Shown: positions 1 to 8,847 of the stretch, piece after piece
Layout of the letters: each line of letters opens with the position of its first letter
Position numbering within the stretch: the first letter of the stretch is position 1
The notes under the pieces: generated by a model
Seen by the model: the letters and a program-made list of their open reading frames with translations, nothing else
The model's database searches: none
Told to the model about the DNA's origin: nothing
Source: Cystobacter fuscus
GTDB lineage: Bacteria > Myxococcota > Myxococcia > Myxococcales > Myxococcaceae
Length of the DNA: 64,000 nucleotides
Direction of reading: 5' to 3'
Assembly (NCBI RefSeq): GCF_002305875.1
Contig: NZ_CP022098.1
Coordinates: forward strand, 9,486,001-9,550,000
Position numbers and translations under genes: made by a program

Positions 1-2064
1 AGCGGAACGCGCGGAGAGGCGCGCGGCCAGCTCCCGCGTGCTCGGGCCCTGGAGCAGGAAGGTGACGGGAAGCGCGACCCCCAGGGCGGTCTCCAGACCG
101 TTCTGCACCTCCAGGGAGCGCAGCGAGTCGAGCCCGTACCGGGTGAGGGGCTCGTCCAGCGACAGCTCTCCCGGGGCGAGGCCGAGCGCCCGGGACAAGC
201 GCGCGGAAAGCCATGGCAACAGGAACTCGGGCGTCGAGCCCGGAGAAGGAACGGGAGCCTCCGCCTCCACCGGCTGTGTCCCCTGCCCACCGGGGGACGA
301 GGAGTCCTCGCGCCAGGAGCCAATGACTTCCAGGGAGCCCTCGAGGAACGCGGCGCGGCTGGCGTGGCGCTGGACCTTGCCGCTCGACGTCTTCGGGAGA
401 CTTCCCGGCGTGAGGAGCACCACGGCATGGACGGCGAGCTCATGCTGTTCGGCCACGGCCTGACGGATGCGGGCGATGACCTCGCGGGAGCGCTCCGCCG
501 CATCGCCGGAGCGGTGGGAGAACTCATGGGCGGCCACGACGCGCTCCTCACCGTCCACGGTCACGGAGAAGGCCGCGCCGCAGCCGGGGCGCAGACCTGG
601 ATCACACCGCTCGATGGTGAGCTCGAGGTCCTGGGGATAGTGATTGCGGCCCCGGATGATGAGGAGATCCTTCTGGCGGCCGGTGACGAACAGCTCACCC
701 CCGTCGAGGACACCCAGGTCTCCAGTGCGCAGATAGGGCCCCTCGCCCGAGCCCGCGAGCCGGGCGTGGAAGGTGCGCTCGGTCTCCTCGGGCCGCTCCC
801 AATAGCCCTGGGCCACGCTGGGGCCGCGGACCCAGATCTCTCCAACGCGGCCCGGAGCACAGGGCACGAGCGTCTGGGGATCGACGATGCGCACCTCCTG
901 GTCGCCCAGGGACTGGCCGCAGCCGATCATCGCCACGCCCTCGGAGGAGGACACCCGGGCCTCCCCGCGCAACAGGGCATCGCGCTCGAAGTGGCGGACC
1001 ACGGGGGGCTCGGCGCGCCGTCCACCGCTGACGATCAACGTGCCCTCGGCGAGCCCGTAGCAGGGATAGAAGGCCTCGCGCCGGAAGCCCGCGGGGGCGA
1101 ACGCCTCGGCGAACCGATCGAGCGTCTCCTGGCGGATGGGCTCGGCGCCGCAGAAGGCGACCGACCAGCGGCTCAGGTCCAGCGCGGCGCGCTCCTCGGG
1201 AGTGCTCTTCCGCACGCACAACTCATAGGCGAAGTTGGGGCCGCCGCTGACGGTGCCACCGTGGCGGGAGACGGCCTCCAACCAGCGCAGGGGGCGCTGG
1301 AGGAAGAAGAGCGGCGACATCAGGACGGTGGGGATGTCGCGGTAGAGGGGCTGGAGGATGCCGCCGATGAGCCCCATGTCGTGGTAGGGCGGCAGCCAGA
1401 TGATGCCCACGGGCTGGGGGGGCGCATCGAACCCGAGCGAGATGAGCCCCGAGTTGTGCAGCAGGTGGGCGTGGCTGAGCATCACGCCCTTGGGCGTGCC
1501 GGTGGAGCCGGAGGTGTATTGCAGGAAGGCGAGGTCCGAGGGGGACAGCCGGGGGGAGGACCAGACGTCGGAGGTGCCGGGGGCGAGGGCATCCGTGGCG
1601 AGCCAGCGCAGCGAGCGCAGATCCGGAGCCTCGCTGGTGAGGAATTCCACCATGTCCAGCAGGGGCGAGGTGGTGAGGGCGGCGGCGGGCCGGCAATCGG
1701 CCACGAGCGCCTGGAGCCGAGGCAGGGTGCGCCCCAGGCGGGTGGGGTCTGGCGGATAGGCGGGGACGGCGATGACGCCCGCGTAGAGACAGCCGAGAAA
1801 CCCCAGCACGTACTCCCGGCCCGGCGGATACAAGAGCAGCGCGCGGTCTCCCGGGGCGAGGTGGCGCTGGAGCATCGCGGCGACGGCGCGAGCGCCCTCG
1901 TCCAATTCACCATAGGTGATAGGGATTTCACCCTCCTCGTCGAGGAAGGTGAAGACACGCGCGTCGGGTTGAGCGCGAGCCCGCTCCCGGAGCACATCCA
2001 CCCAGGAGGGCACTTCGGACACAGCGGTGGCGAACGCGGGGGCGTCGCGCGACGGTAGACGCAT
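1..2064 (-). CDS. Fatty acyl-AMP ligase with C-terminal carrier domain (3' end cut by window edge)
   Basis: This reading frame is open from the ATG at 2064 to the left edge, giving 688 codons without a stop. It adenylates a fatty acid and passes it to a carrier protein, usually to start a lipopeptide or polyketide. The N-terminus reads LLLYPPGREYVLGFLGC followed by AVPAYPPDP, the signature of the FAAL branch of acyl-CoA synthetases. Further on are LPPYHDMGLIGG, YGLAEGTL, the YLRTGDLG motif and LPKTSSGKVQRH near residue 580. The last 90 residues carry YGLDSLRSLE, a phosphopantetheine attachment site with Ser. The start is preceded by AAGGGAG. What follows the carrier domain lies outside the window, so it may be a loading module of a larger synthase. 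Confidence 0.93.
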   Translation of the reverse strand, partial: MRLPSRDAPAFATAVSEVPSWVDVLRERARAQPDARVFTFLDEEGEIPITYGELDEGARAVAAMLQRHLAPGDRALLLYPPGREYVLGFLGCLYAGVIAVPAYPPDPTRLGRTLPRLQALVADCRPAAALTTSPLLDMVEFLTSEAPDLRSLRWLATDALAPGTSDVWSSPRLSPSDLAFLQYTSGSTGTPKGVMLSHAHLLHNSGLISLGFDAPPQPVGIIWLPPYHDMGLIGGILQPLYRDIPTVLMSPLFFLQRPLRWLEAVSRHGGTVSGGPNFAYELCVRKSTPEERAALDLSRWSVAFCGAEPIRQETLDRFAEAFAPAGFRREAFYPCYGLAEGTLIVSGGRRAEPPVVRHFERDALLRGEARVSSSEGVAMIGCGQSLGDQEVRIVDPQTLVPCAPGRVGEIWVRGPSVAQGYWERPEETERTFHARLAGSGEGPYLRTGDLGVLDGGELFVTGRQKDLLIIRGRNHYPQDLELTIERCDPGLRPGCGAAFSVTVDGEERVVAAHEFSHRSGDAAERSREVIARIRQAVAEQHELAVHAVVLLTPGSLPKTSSGKVQRHASRAAFLEGSLEVIGSWREDSSSPGGQGTQPVEAEAPVPSPGSTPEFLLPWLSARLSRALGLAPGELSLDEPLTRYGLDSLRSLEVQNGLETALGVALPVTFLLQGPSTRELAARLSARSA

Positions 2065-2147
2065 TCACTCCCTTGAACAGGATCAGGGAGGCAGAAGCAA
2101 GTCGTGTCGACGCCACGGAATGGATTCAGGGAATGAGACCTTTTTTC

Positions 2148-3278
2148 TCATTCCCAGGGACGAATCTCGGAGCCGTCGTGACCCAGGCGCATTTGCATTT
2201 GCGGATCCTCGTCGACCCAGTCCATGCGCAGCATGTTCTCGTGCAAGCCGAAGAAGAACTCCCGGTCGAATTTGGCGAGCACCCGGTAGTAGCCGGTGCC
2301 CATGATGGTGCGCTCCTCCTCGAGGTCATCGAAGCTCCTGAGGGACAGGGGCGGCTCGCCCCTCACCGACGCGGTGGCCAGCCCGTAGCTGATGTGGAGG
2401 ACGTGGATCAGCTCATGGCCGAAGGCGATGTAGAAGGGATTGGTGATGGGGCGCGAGGTGAAGCCCTTGCTCTTCGCGTCGAAGCGCGGCTGGGACTTCG
2501 CGGTCATCGTCTGGCGATCCTCGCGCATGTAGTACGGATCCACATGGAGCATGCAGTGGGAGCCGGCGCCGGGCGTCACGGTGGAGTCGCGGCTGGCCGC
2601 CATGTGGAGGGTGCACTCGGCCGCGTCCTCGTCCGCGGGGGTCACCTGGGGCGAGCCCGTGAGCTTCGTTTCGCAGAAGGATCGACCATCGGAGGTATCC
2701 GGGAGCGCCTGCGAGGACACCTTGGGGAAGATGAGCAGCCACTTGTTCTTGTGCCGGAGCGACCGGTAGAGCGCACTGAGCAGCAGGCTGCCATTGAACC
2801 TGCTCGCGAGCTTGCGGAACGTCGCGAGGATGTCGCGCTCGAAACTGGGAACACCGCGGGGAAGATGCGCGTGCGTGGCTTGTTCGGCGTACTGGATGCG
2901 CTGCTGATAGGCCTGGAGGTATTGGGTGATGCCCGCGTCCCCGCTCAGCACGGGCCACGGGCCCAGGTTGGGGAGGATGTCGTTGGTGATGACGACGTGG
3001 GTCTGGATGAACTTGCGGGCTTGCAGCAGCTCGAAGACGACGCGGCCCGGCATCCACCCGGTGAGCTTCTCGTAGCGCTGCCCCAGGGTGATGAAGGTGG
3101 CATCCGAGAAGCCCATGCGGTCCGCGGTGGCTTCCCCGAGGGCGAACATCTCCTCCAGGCTCAACTGCCGCAGCTCCCGGTCGGGAAGACCCGAGTAGAG
3201 CCCTCGGAGTTGCGCCACGTCGGGCGGAGAGGAAGACGGCTTGAGCGCGGCACGCAGTCCGACCAGGGAGGGGGGCAT
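2148..3278 (-). CDS. Putative zinc metallopeptidase, M91/NleD-like
   Basis: This 376-residue protein has FGHELIHVLH at residues 287-296, a HExxH zinc site, followed about 25 residues later by DLEEERTIMG, which can give the third (Glu) ligand. That pairing in a short C-terminal domain resembles peptidase family M91, whose founder NleD is a type III effector that cleaves host MAP kinases. The N-terminal 270 residues are not recognised and show no signal peptide. The gene lies 83 bp upstream of the acyl-AMP ligase and 87 bp downstream of the zinc-ribbon pair, all on the same strand. No good ribosome binding site precedes the ATG, so the start is uncertain. The M91 assignment is inferred from motif layout; the gene itself is secure. 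Confidence 0.82.
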   Translation of the reverse strand: MPPSLVGLRAALKPSSSPPDVAQLRGLYSGLPDRELRQLSLEEMFALGEATADRMGFSDATFITLGQRYEKLTGWMPGRVVFELLQARKFIQTHVVITNDILPNLGPWPVLSGDAGITQYLQAYQQRIQYAEQATHAHLPRGVPSFERDILATFRKLASRFNGSLLLSALYRSLRHKNKWLLIFPKVSSQALPDTSDGRSFCETKLTGSPQVTPADEDAAECTLHMAASRDSTVTPGAGSHCMLHVDPYYMREDRQTMTAKSQPRFDAKSKGFTSRPITNPFYIAFGHELIHVLHISYGLATASVRGEPPLSLRSFDDLEEERTIMGTGYYRVLAKFDREFFFGLHENMLRMDWVDEDPQMQMRLGHDGSEIRPWE

Positions 3279-3365
3279 GGCCAGACGCTACAGGGCCGGT
3301 GTCGTGCGAGGCAATCACACCCATGCCACCAGGCCATCCCACATCAGCCGCACCGGGCTCGCGGC

Positions 3366-4316
3366 TCAGCGCGACAACAGGAAGAGCAGCCCGAGCACGA
3401 GCAACACCCCCAGCACCACCAGCACCACCTTGAGCACCGACACCGGGGCCTCGCCGAGCACCACCGCCGAATCCTGCCCATGCACCACCACCCGGTACAC
3501 CTTGTGGCGGTAGCGATAGGCGAGCACGTAGGCGGGAAGCGCGTAGCGCCGCGTCTCCAGGTGGGAGAGCACCACCGCCACGTGCACGTTGCGGAAGCGA
3601 CGGCCGGGGATGTGCTCGCGTTGGATCCGCTCGCGCGCCTCGGCCTCCACCGCCGCGAGGATCTGCCGCCTTGCCCCCGAGCGCGTCACGTCGAAGCGCT
3701 CCACCTGGGCCTCCTCGGGGCCGCGGGACGAGTCCTCCAGCCGCGCCAGGGAGTAGGCTCCGGAGAGCCGGGCGCATTCCTGCTCCGTGAGACCCCGGGA
3801 CGCGGACACGAGGATGTCCTGGAAGGACAGCTCCACCTGGCCCGCGTGGGGCGCCCAGTCCGAGCGGCGGCTCTCCGCGTTCGAGTCCGCGGCCCAGCTC
3901 ACCCGGGCGCCCGCGCTGAAGCCCCATGCGGGCCACCACAGGGGTTGCAGGGACTGCACCGCCGCGAGCCGCGCCAGGTCCCCGGGCCGGAAGAAGCGCT
4001 TCTGAGCCAGGAAGTGTCCGAGCGCCTCGCGGGCCGCCGCCACGTCCACGGTGAAGGGCAGGAAGGCATCGGCCTGCTCCAGGGGGTCCGTCGTCATCTC
4101 CACGTGCATCACGGACGCGCAGAAGGCGCACCGTGGGGCCTTCACCTCCGCCGAGTACTCGAGCGAGGCCCCACACGTGTCGCACCGCACCACCTTCGCC
4201 CGCACGAGCGCCGTGTCGGCCACCGGCATCCGGGCCGCGGGCACCGCCAGTCCACACAAGGGGCAGCGCAGATCGCCCACCTCCAGCGCACCGCCACACC
4301 TCGCGCACGCCGTCAT
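3366..4316 (-). CDS. Zinc-ribbon protein with C-terminal membrane anchor (second of a paralogous pair)
   Basis: This 316-residue protein begins with two zinc ribbons, CARCGG...CPLCG at residues 4-22 and CDTCG...CAFC at about 45-65. A long soluble domain follows, and a single hydrophobic segment of about 20 residues closes the protein. The ATG at 4316 overlaps the TGA of the upstream paralogue (ATGA), so the two are very likely translationally coupled. Both proteins share the layout ribbon, soluble domain with an ILVSASRGL/VLVTASRGL motif, then VSVLKV or VSWAKV before the membrane segment. Function is unknown. A tail-anchored protein with cytoplasmic metal sites is the simplest reading. Confidence 0.88.
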   Translation of the reverse strand: MTACARCGGALEVGDLRCPLCGLAVPAARMPVADTALVRAKVVRCDTCGASLEYSAEVKAPRCAFCASVMHVEMTTDPLEQADAFLPFTVDVAAAREALGHFLAQKRFFRPGDLARLAAVQSLQPLWWPAWGFSAGARVSWAADSNAESRRSDWAPHAGQVELSFQDILVSASRGLTEQECARLSGAYSLARLEDSSRGPEEAQVERFDVTRSGARRQILAAVEAEARERIQREHIPGRRFRNVHVAVVLSHLETRRYALPAYVLAYRYRHKVYRVVVHGQDSAVVLGEAPVSVLKVVLVVLGVLLVLGLLFLLSR

Positions 4317-5221
4317 CGTCCACCTCCTCGCGAGAACCACCACGCCAGGAGCAGCACCAGCGCCAGCACGGCGAGCACGGTGAGCAGCACCTTGGCCCAT
4401 GACACGGGCACCTGGCCGAACACCTCGCCGGACTGCCCGTTGACGACCACGCGCACCGGGGGCGCGTCGGGGGCGTAGCGCGCCGCGAGCACCCAGACGG
4501 GCACGAGGCACACGTCCAGGGACTCCTCCTCCAGCCGCGTGTCGTGCCGCAGCTCGCGGTGTGAGTCGCCCGGCATGAAGGCAGACAGCCGGCGGCCGAT
4601 CCGCTCACGCGCCTCCTCGCGCGCCTGGCGCAGGGAGTCCTCGCGTGACAGGGAGGGTTCCTCGGCCACCCAGCCCGCCACGAGCGCCGGCTCGTAGCGC
4701 GCCAGGGCCCGCAGATCGAAGGGCTCCAGCGCTTCCAGCTCCGCGTTGGGCAACCCACGGGAGGCCGTCACCAGGACGTCCAGCACGTACTCGGAGTGTT
4801 CGCCCTGGAGCGAGCGCCACTCGGTCTTCGTCACCGTGCGTGTCTTCGTCACGGTCTTGCCGTTCTCCGTGGTCGTGTACGTCTCGGTCTCCTGGTAGTT
4901 CTCGCCGATGGAGGCGCTGTAGCGCGACTCGGCGCGGGCGCTGTAGAGCCACGCGGGCGCGTACACTCCCCGGACGTCCTGGAGCGAGGCGCGCTTGAGC
5001 CCACCATGCGCCCAGGGGTGGCGAGTGCGCAGCCAGTGCTTCACCCGCTCGGCGGCGACTTCCCGGGTCAATGCGAAACCCAACGCGAAGGCTGGGACGG
5101 GCCGATCCACGCTCGCCGGGCGCTCCACCACGGAAGGAGCCACGCAATAGGGGCACACCGTGGTGAACGACTCGGCGGCCACCACCAGCTCCGCTCCGCA
5201 TGACTGACAGCGCAGGTTCAT
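4313..5221 (-). CDS. Zinc-ribbon protein with C-terminal membrane anchor (first of a paralogous pair)
   Basis: The protein is 302 residues long and starts MNLRCQSCGAEL with a partner CPYC near residue 23, forming one zinc ribbon. The middle contains a Thr/Lys-rich stretch (TYTTTENGKTVTKTRT) and the LVTASRGLPNAELEAL motif shared with the downstream paralogue. The last 35 residues are a hydrophobic helix followed by an Arg/Gly tail. An ATG at 5221 was chosen because Cys-ribbon coding starts at once; frame upstream reads as low-complexity non-coding sequence. It is divergent from the MFS gene with only 90 bp between the starts, which must hold both promoters. Function is not recognised. Confidence 0.88.
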   Translation of the reverse strand: MNLRCQSCGAELVVAAESFTTVCPYCVAPSVVERPASVDRPVPAFALGFALTREVAAERVKHWLRTRHPWAHGGLKRASLQDVRGVYAPAWLYSARAESRYSASIGENYQETETYTTTENGKTVTKTRTVTKTEWRSLQGEHSEYVLDVLVTASRGLPNAELEALEPFDLRALARYEPALVAGWVAEEPSLSREDSLRQAREEARERIGRRLSAFMPGDSHRELRHDTRLEEESLDVCLVPVWVLAARYAPDAPPVRVVVNGQSGEVFGQVPVSWAKVLLTVLAVLALVLLLAWWFSRGGGR

Positions 5222-5311
5222 TCCAGAGGTCCTCTCCGGGGCGAGGATAGCGAAGTCGTGGACGAGCCAGTGCGAACATGGGATGGAAGCGCGCCGAAAG
5301 GAGGGCCCACC

Positions 5312-6742
5312 ATGAACGCGGAAGCACCTCGCGAGGTGAGGTTCTGGCCGTTCATGTTCGCGCTCTTCCTCGGCTCGTTCATCACGGTGCTGAGTTCCAG
5401 CTCGATCACGATCGCCATTCCCGAGATGCAGCGGCACTTCGGTGCCGAGCTCGCCCTGATGCAGTGGACGCTGACGGGATTCATGCTGGCCATGGGCACG
5501 GTGGCGCCGCTCACCGGCTATCTGGGGGACAGGTTCAGCTTCAAGTGGCTGTACCTGGCGGCGATGGGGGGCTTCCTGGTGGCGTCGCTCCTGTGCGGGT
5601 GGGCGTGGGACGCGATGTCGCTCGTGGCGTTCCGGTGCCTGCAGGGGGCGTTCAGCGGGCTCGTCATGCCCGTGACGATGACGCTCATCTACCAGGTACT
5701 TCCCCGGGAGAAGCAGGCACTGGCGATCAGCCTCTGGAGCCTGTCGGCCATGCTCGCGCCCGCCTTCGGTCCGACGCTGGCCGGAGCGTTGATCACCCTG
5801 AGCAGTTGGAGGTGGTTGTTCTTCTTCAACGTGCCGCTGTGCCTGCTGGCGCTCGTGCTGACGCAGCGGGAGGTGGCCTGGTACCGGCTGCGCGAGCCCG
5901 GCCCCTTCGACCTGCCCGGGCTGCTCACGGTCGTCATCAGCAGTCTGGCGCTGTTGATGGCCTTCAGCCGGAGCGGGACGTGGGGCTGGGGCAACCCGAA
6001 GACCCTGGGCCTGTTCGTGCTGGGGGGCGTGTCGCTGCTCGTCTTCATCGCCCGGGAGTTGAAGGTGGAGGCGCCCCTGCTCAACCTGCGGGTGCTCACC
6101 AATCGGCGCTACCTGCTGACGCTGATCGTCTCCAGCATCATCACGATCAGCCTGTACGCGGGCGTGTTCCTGCTGCCGGTGTTCCTGCAACGGATTCAAG
6201 GGAGGACGCCGCTCGACACGGGGTTGATCCTCCTGCCCGCGTCCCTGGCCATGGCGCTGCTGATGCCGCTCGTCGGACGCCTGTATGGCGTGCTCGGGCC
6301 GCGCGTGCTCATGGTGACGGGCATCTCGATGATCGGCGTGGGCACCTATGCCTTGAGCCACCTGGAGCCGGAGACCTCACGCACCTACGTGTTGCTGTGG
6401 ATGCTGGTGCGCAACGTGGGCATCTCGCTGTCCACCATGCCGGCGAGCAACGCGGGAATGGAGCAGATTCCTCCCGTGCTCAGTGGCCATGCGTCCTCGC
6501 TGAGCAACTGGCTGCGCAACGTGTTCGGCTCGTTCTCGATCGCCATCTTCACCTCGCTGCTGTCCACGTTCGGCCGGATCGAGGGAGCGAAACTGGTGGA
6601 GCGGGGAGTCATGGAGGAGCCCCAGCGCATGGAAGCGCTCGCGTTCGTGGCGAGCATCAACGACGTGCACCTGGTGGCCACGATCGTGGTGCTGGCCGCG
6701 CTGCCGCTCAGCCTGATGGTGCCCCGACTCTCCCGCACATGA
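5312..6742 (+). CDS. DHA2/EmrB-type MFS drug transporter
   Basis: This 476-residue membrane protein belongs to the 14-helix drug:H+ antiporter group. Visible signatures are LGSFITVLSSSSITIAIPEM in the first helix, the DRFSFKW loop after helix 2 and the Pro-rich LAPAFGPTLAGAL of the antiporter motif C in helix 5. Hydrophobic segments run through to residue 470. The ATG at 5312 is preceded by AAGGAGG at ideal spacing, so the earlier in-frame ATG at 5258 was rejected. No membrane-fusion partner is adjacent. The substrate is unknown; export of a toxic or secondary metabolite is the usual role of this family. Confidence 0.95.
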   Translation: MNAEAPREVRFWPFMFALFLGSFITVLSSSSITIAIPEMQRHFGAELALMQWTLTGFMLAMGTVAPLTGYLGDRFSFKWLYLAAMGGFLVASLLCGWAWDAMSLVAFRCLQGAFSGLVMPVTMTLIYQVLPREKQALAISLWSLSAMLAPAFGPTLAGALITLSSWRWLFFFNVPLCLLALVLTQREVAWYRLREPGPFDLPGLLTVVISSLALLMAFSRSGTWGWGNPKTLGLFVLGGVSLLVFIARELKVEAPLLNLRVLTNRRYLLTLIVSSIITISLYAGVFLLPVFLQRIQGRTPLDTGLILLPASLAMALLMPLVGRLYGVLGPRVLMVTGISMIGVGTYALSHLEPETSRTYVLLWMLVRNVGISLSTMPASNAGMEQIPPVLSGHASSLSNWLRNVFGSFSIAIFTSLLSTFGRIEGAKLVERGVMEEPQRMEALAFVASINDVHLVATIVVLAALPLSLMVPRLSRT

Positions 6743-6778
6743 CGGCCTCCGTGGACGCCGCGCGAGGTGACGCGGGCG

Positions 6779-6804
6779 GCCCGTGGGCACGGTGGCCCAC
6801 GGGC
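6779..6804. terminator. Hairpin between convergent genes
   Basis: GCCCGTGGGC at 6779-6788 pairs with GCCCACGGGC at 6795-6804 across a 6-nt loop. It sits between the ends of the MFS gene (plus) and the lipoprotein gene (minus), so it can serve both. There is no clear T-tract. Confidence 0.6.
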
Positions 6805-6824
6805 GGCACCCCGAGAGAGCTTGG

Positions 6825-8702
6825 CTACAGCGGGCACTGCGTGTCGGTCGGCGGACTGATGACGATGGAGCTGCTGAGGGAGCAGCGCTTCACGGACCTC
6901 AACCGGATGTGGCCCGCGGCGCCTCCGCCACCACCCCCAGTTGCCTTGTCACCAGTCGCCACCGGAGTGGCATTGCCGCCAGGACCAGGCGACGCCTGGG
7001 CGCCACCTTTGCCTCCATCCCCGCCCCCATTGGAGCCGTTGCTTCCACCATTGGCCTGGCCGCCGGACGTCGTGGAACCGTCGTCAGCATTGTTGCCCTC
7101 GGACCGGTTGTTGCTGGAACGGTAGCCACTGCCCTCACCACCCCCTCCGCCATTCGCCGTCAGTTGGGAAGAAGCGTTCAGATTCAACTGATGGGCCTCG
7201 AGCAGCACCTGCCCCCCACTGCCTCCGCCCCCTCCGCCACCCACCGCACCGTCGGCGGTGTTCCGCCCTCCTCGCCCACCACCTCCGCTGGCGGAGACCT
7301 GTTTGGTGACCGTGAGGGTGCCCGCCACGGAAATCTGCACCGCGCCCCCGCCCGCGCCGCCCGCGCCGCCCACGCTGTCCTCGCCGCCGCCACCACCCGG
7401 ACAACCTCCAGCCAGGGGAACGAAGACATTACCCCCCGCGCTCCCGCCATCGCCACGCGTCGCACCAGCATCCGTCCCATTGCCTCCCGCGGCACCGTTG
7501 GTCTTCCCTCCAGCGCCTCCGCCACCTGAACCCACCGAGTTACTGGACACGCCGCCCCTGCCACGCTGCTCCGGGCAGGTCTGCTGTGTACGGCCGCCCG
7601 CGCCGGGCGTCGTGCCCCTGCCATTGGCGAGAACGTTGTAGTTCAGCGTGGCGTCTCCGTAGACCGCCAGGATGACGGGGCGAGTGCCCTCGAGCCGAAG
7701 ATTCGCGTTCAAGTTCAAGTTCGACAAGGCGAACAGCACCATGCCCGAGCCTTCAGGCAGTTGGATGGGTGTGGGGGGATTGCTGACGCAGGTCGCGGGA
7801 GTCCAGCTCAGCGTCGTCGAGTCGAAGGTGACATCACACGTGATGTTCAGGGGAATGATGCTCGCCGCGGGAATGGAATCCGGATCGAAGTTGCTCGGAA
7901 CGTAGGGGAAGCGGCTGCACTTGCCGTCGGTGGCACGGCACACCCCATTCCCGGTGCCTCCCACCAGCGTGCACGTGGCGCTCACCTTGCTGGGGTCCGG
8001 CTCCTCGGTGCAATTGCCGAGCGCCGTACAGCCTCCAGTCACTCGGACACAGTTGCTGGAGGGCGTGCACGGAGTCGGGGCACCCTGACAAACACTCGCT
8101 CCGGTACACACATCCTGCGTGGTGCAGGCATTGCCATCGTCGCACGAAGCTTGCTGGCACCTGGAGTCCTGGCAGCCGGACAAACCATTGCAGTCGGAGT
8201 CCACGGAGGCACTGCACCGCTCGGCGGCGCCCGGATACACCGTGTTGTCCCCGTCATCGCAGTCCGTCCCCGCCACGCCCTCTTCCCGCGCGATGAAGGA
8301 GTCGCCGTCATCGTCCTTCGCCCGCAGCGTCGCCTCGAAGGGGAGGATGTCACCCAGGGGGACCTGGATGGGCTCGGAGGTGGAGTACGTCTCGATCAAG
8401 GTGCCAGAACACCCCGCGTCCGTGGAGCCATCGAAGGAGGACACCTCCAGCGACAGTTGCCGTTCCCACTCGGCTTTACGGAACACCGCGACCAGGACCT
8501 GCCTCGCCTCCGGAGCCTTGAACTGGTTCTGGAGGATGTCCGTCTGCTCCATATGCCCCTGGGAGTCCCTGGCCACCACGCGCAGACACGCCGGCCGGTA
8601 GGAGCCGTACTTCACCGTGACCCGTACGGCCCCCTCGGGGGGTCCCTTCTCGCTGCACGCAACGGAGGCCAGGAGCAGTCCCAATATCCAGAGTCGACGC
8701 AT
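6825..8702 (-). CDS. MopE-type metal-binding-motif lipoprotein, Gly-rich C-terminus
   Basis: The 625-residue product starts MRRLWILGLLLASVAC, a lipoprotein signal with Cys16 as the lipidated residue. Residues 120-165 hold DDDGDSF and TDCDDGDNTVYPGAAERC, the Asp-rich metal-binding motif seen in MopE-like proteins. A Cys-rich stretch with CDDGNACTTQDVC repeats follows, then a beta-rich region (NLNLNANLRLEGTRPVILAVYG) and about 250 residues dominated by Gly, Asn and Ser. It ends SPPTDTQCPL. It is a paralogue of the next gene upstream and shares its signal peptide and the same bases just before the ATG. It probably sits on the outer membrane surface; function is unknown. Confidence 0.93.
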   Translation of the reverse strand: MRRLWILGLLLASVACSEKGPPEGAVRVTVKYGSYRPACLRVVARDSQGHMEQTDILQNQFKAPEARQVLVAVFRKAEWERQLSLEVSSFDGSTDAGCSGTLIETYSTSEPIQVPLGDILPFEATLRAKDDDGDSFIAREEGVAGTDCDDGDNTVYPGAAERCSASVDSDCNGLSGCQDSRCQQASCDDGNACTTQDVCTGASVCQGAPTPCTPSSNCVRVTGGCTALGNCTEEPDPSKVSATCTLVGGTGNGVCRATDGKCSRFPYVPSNFDPDSIPAASIIPLNITCDVTFDSTTLSWTPATCVSNPPTPIQLPEGSGMVLFALSNLNLNANLRLEGTRPVILAVYGDATLNYNVLANGRGTTPGAGGRTQQTCPEQRGRGGVSSNSVGSGGGGAGGKTNGAAGGNGTDAGATRGDGGSAGGNVFVPLAGGCPGGGGGEDSVGGAGGAGGGAVQISVAGTLTVTKQVSASGGGGRGGRNTADGAVGGGGGGGSGGQVLLEAHQLNLNASSQLTANGGGGGEGSGYRSSNNRSEGNNADDGSTTSGGQANGGSNGSNGGGDGGKGGAQASPGPGGNATPVATGDKATGGGGGGAAGHIRLRSVKRCSLSSSIVISPPTDTQCPL

Positions 8703-8769
8703 GCCGCGAGATTACCGGGCCTGGGCGCACGTCGTCAGGGAGAGATGGGTCCGGAGAAGGAAACACGGC

Positions 8770-8803
8770 GAGGCGAGCCACCCCTCTCGGAGTGGCTCGC
8801 CTC
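8770..8803 (-). terminator. Terminator hairpin of the upstream lipoprotein gene
   Basis: GAGGCGAGCCAC at 8770-8781 pairs perfectly with GTGGCTCGCCTC at 8792-8803 around a 10-nt loop. Read on the minus strand it follows the stop of the 8848-10977 gene by about 45 bp, with TGTTTCCTTC downstream. Confidence 0.75.
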
Positions 8804-8847
8804 ACGAAATGGACAACGAGTGACGAGGGCACACGCGCGGAGACAAA

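Noticed and set aside
364-2058. Long plus-strand frame of 564 codons across the acyl-AMP ligase
   Set aside because: It is the mirror of the minus-strand FAAL gene; the minus frame has all family motifs and the plus frame is low-complexity Gly/Ala/Arg.
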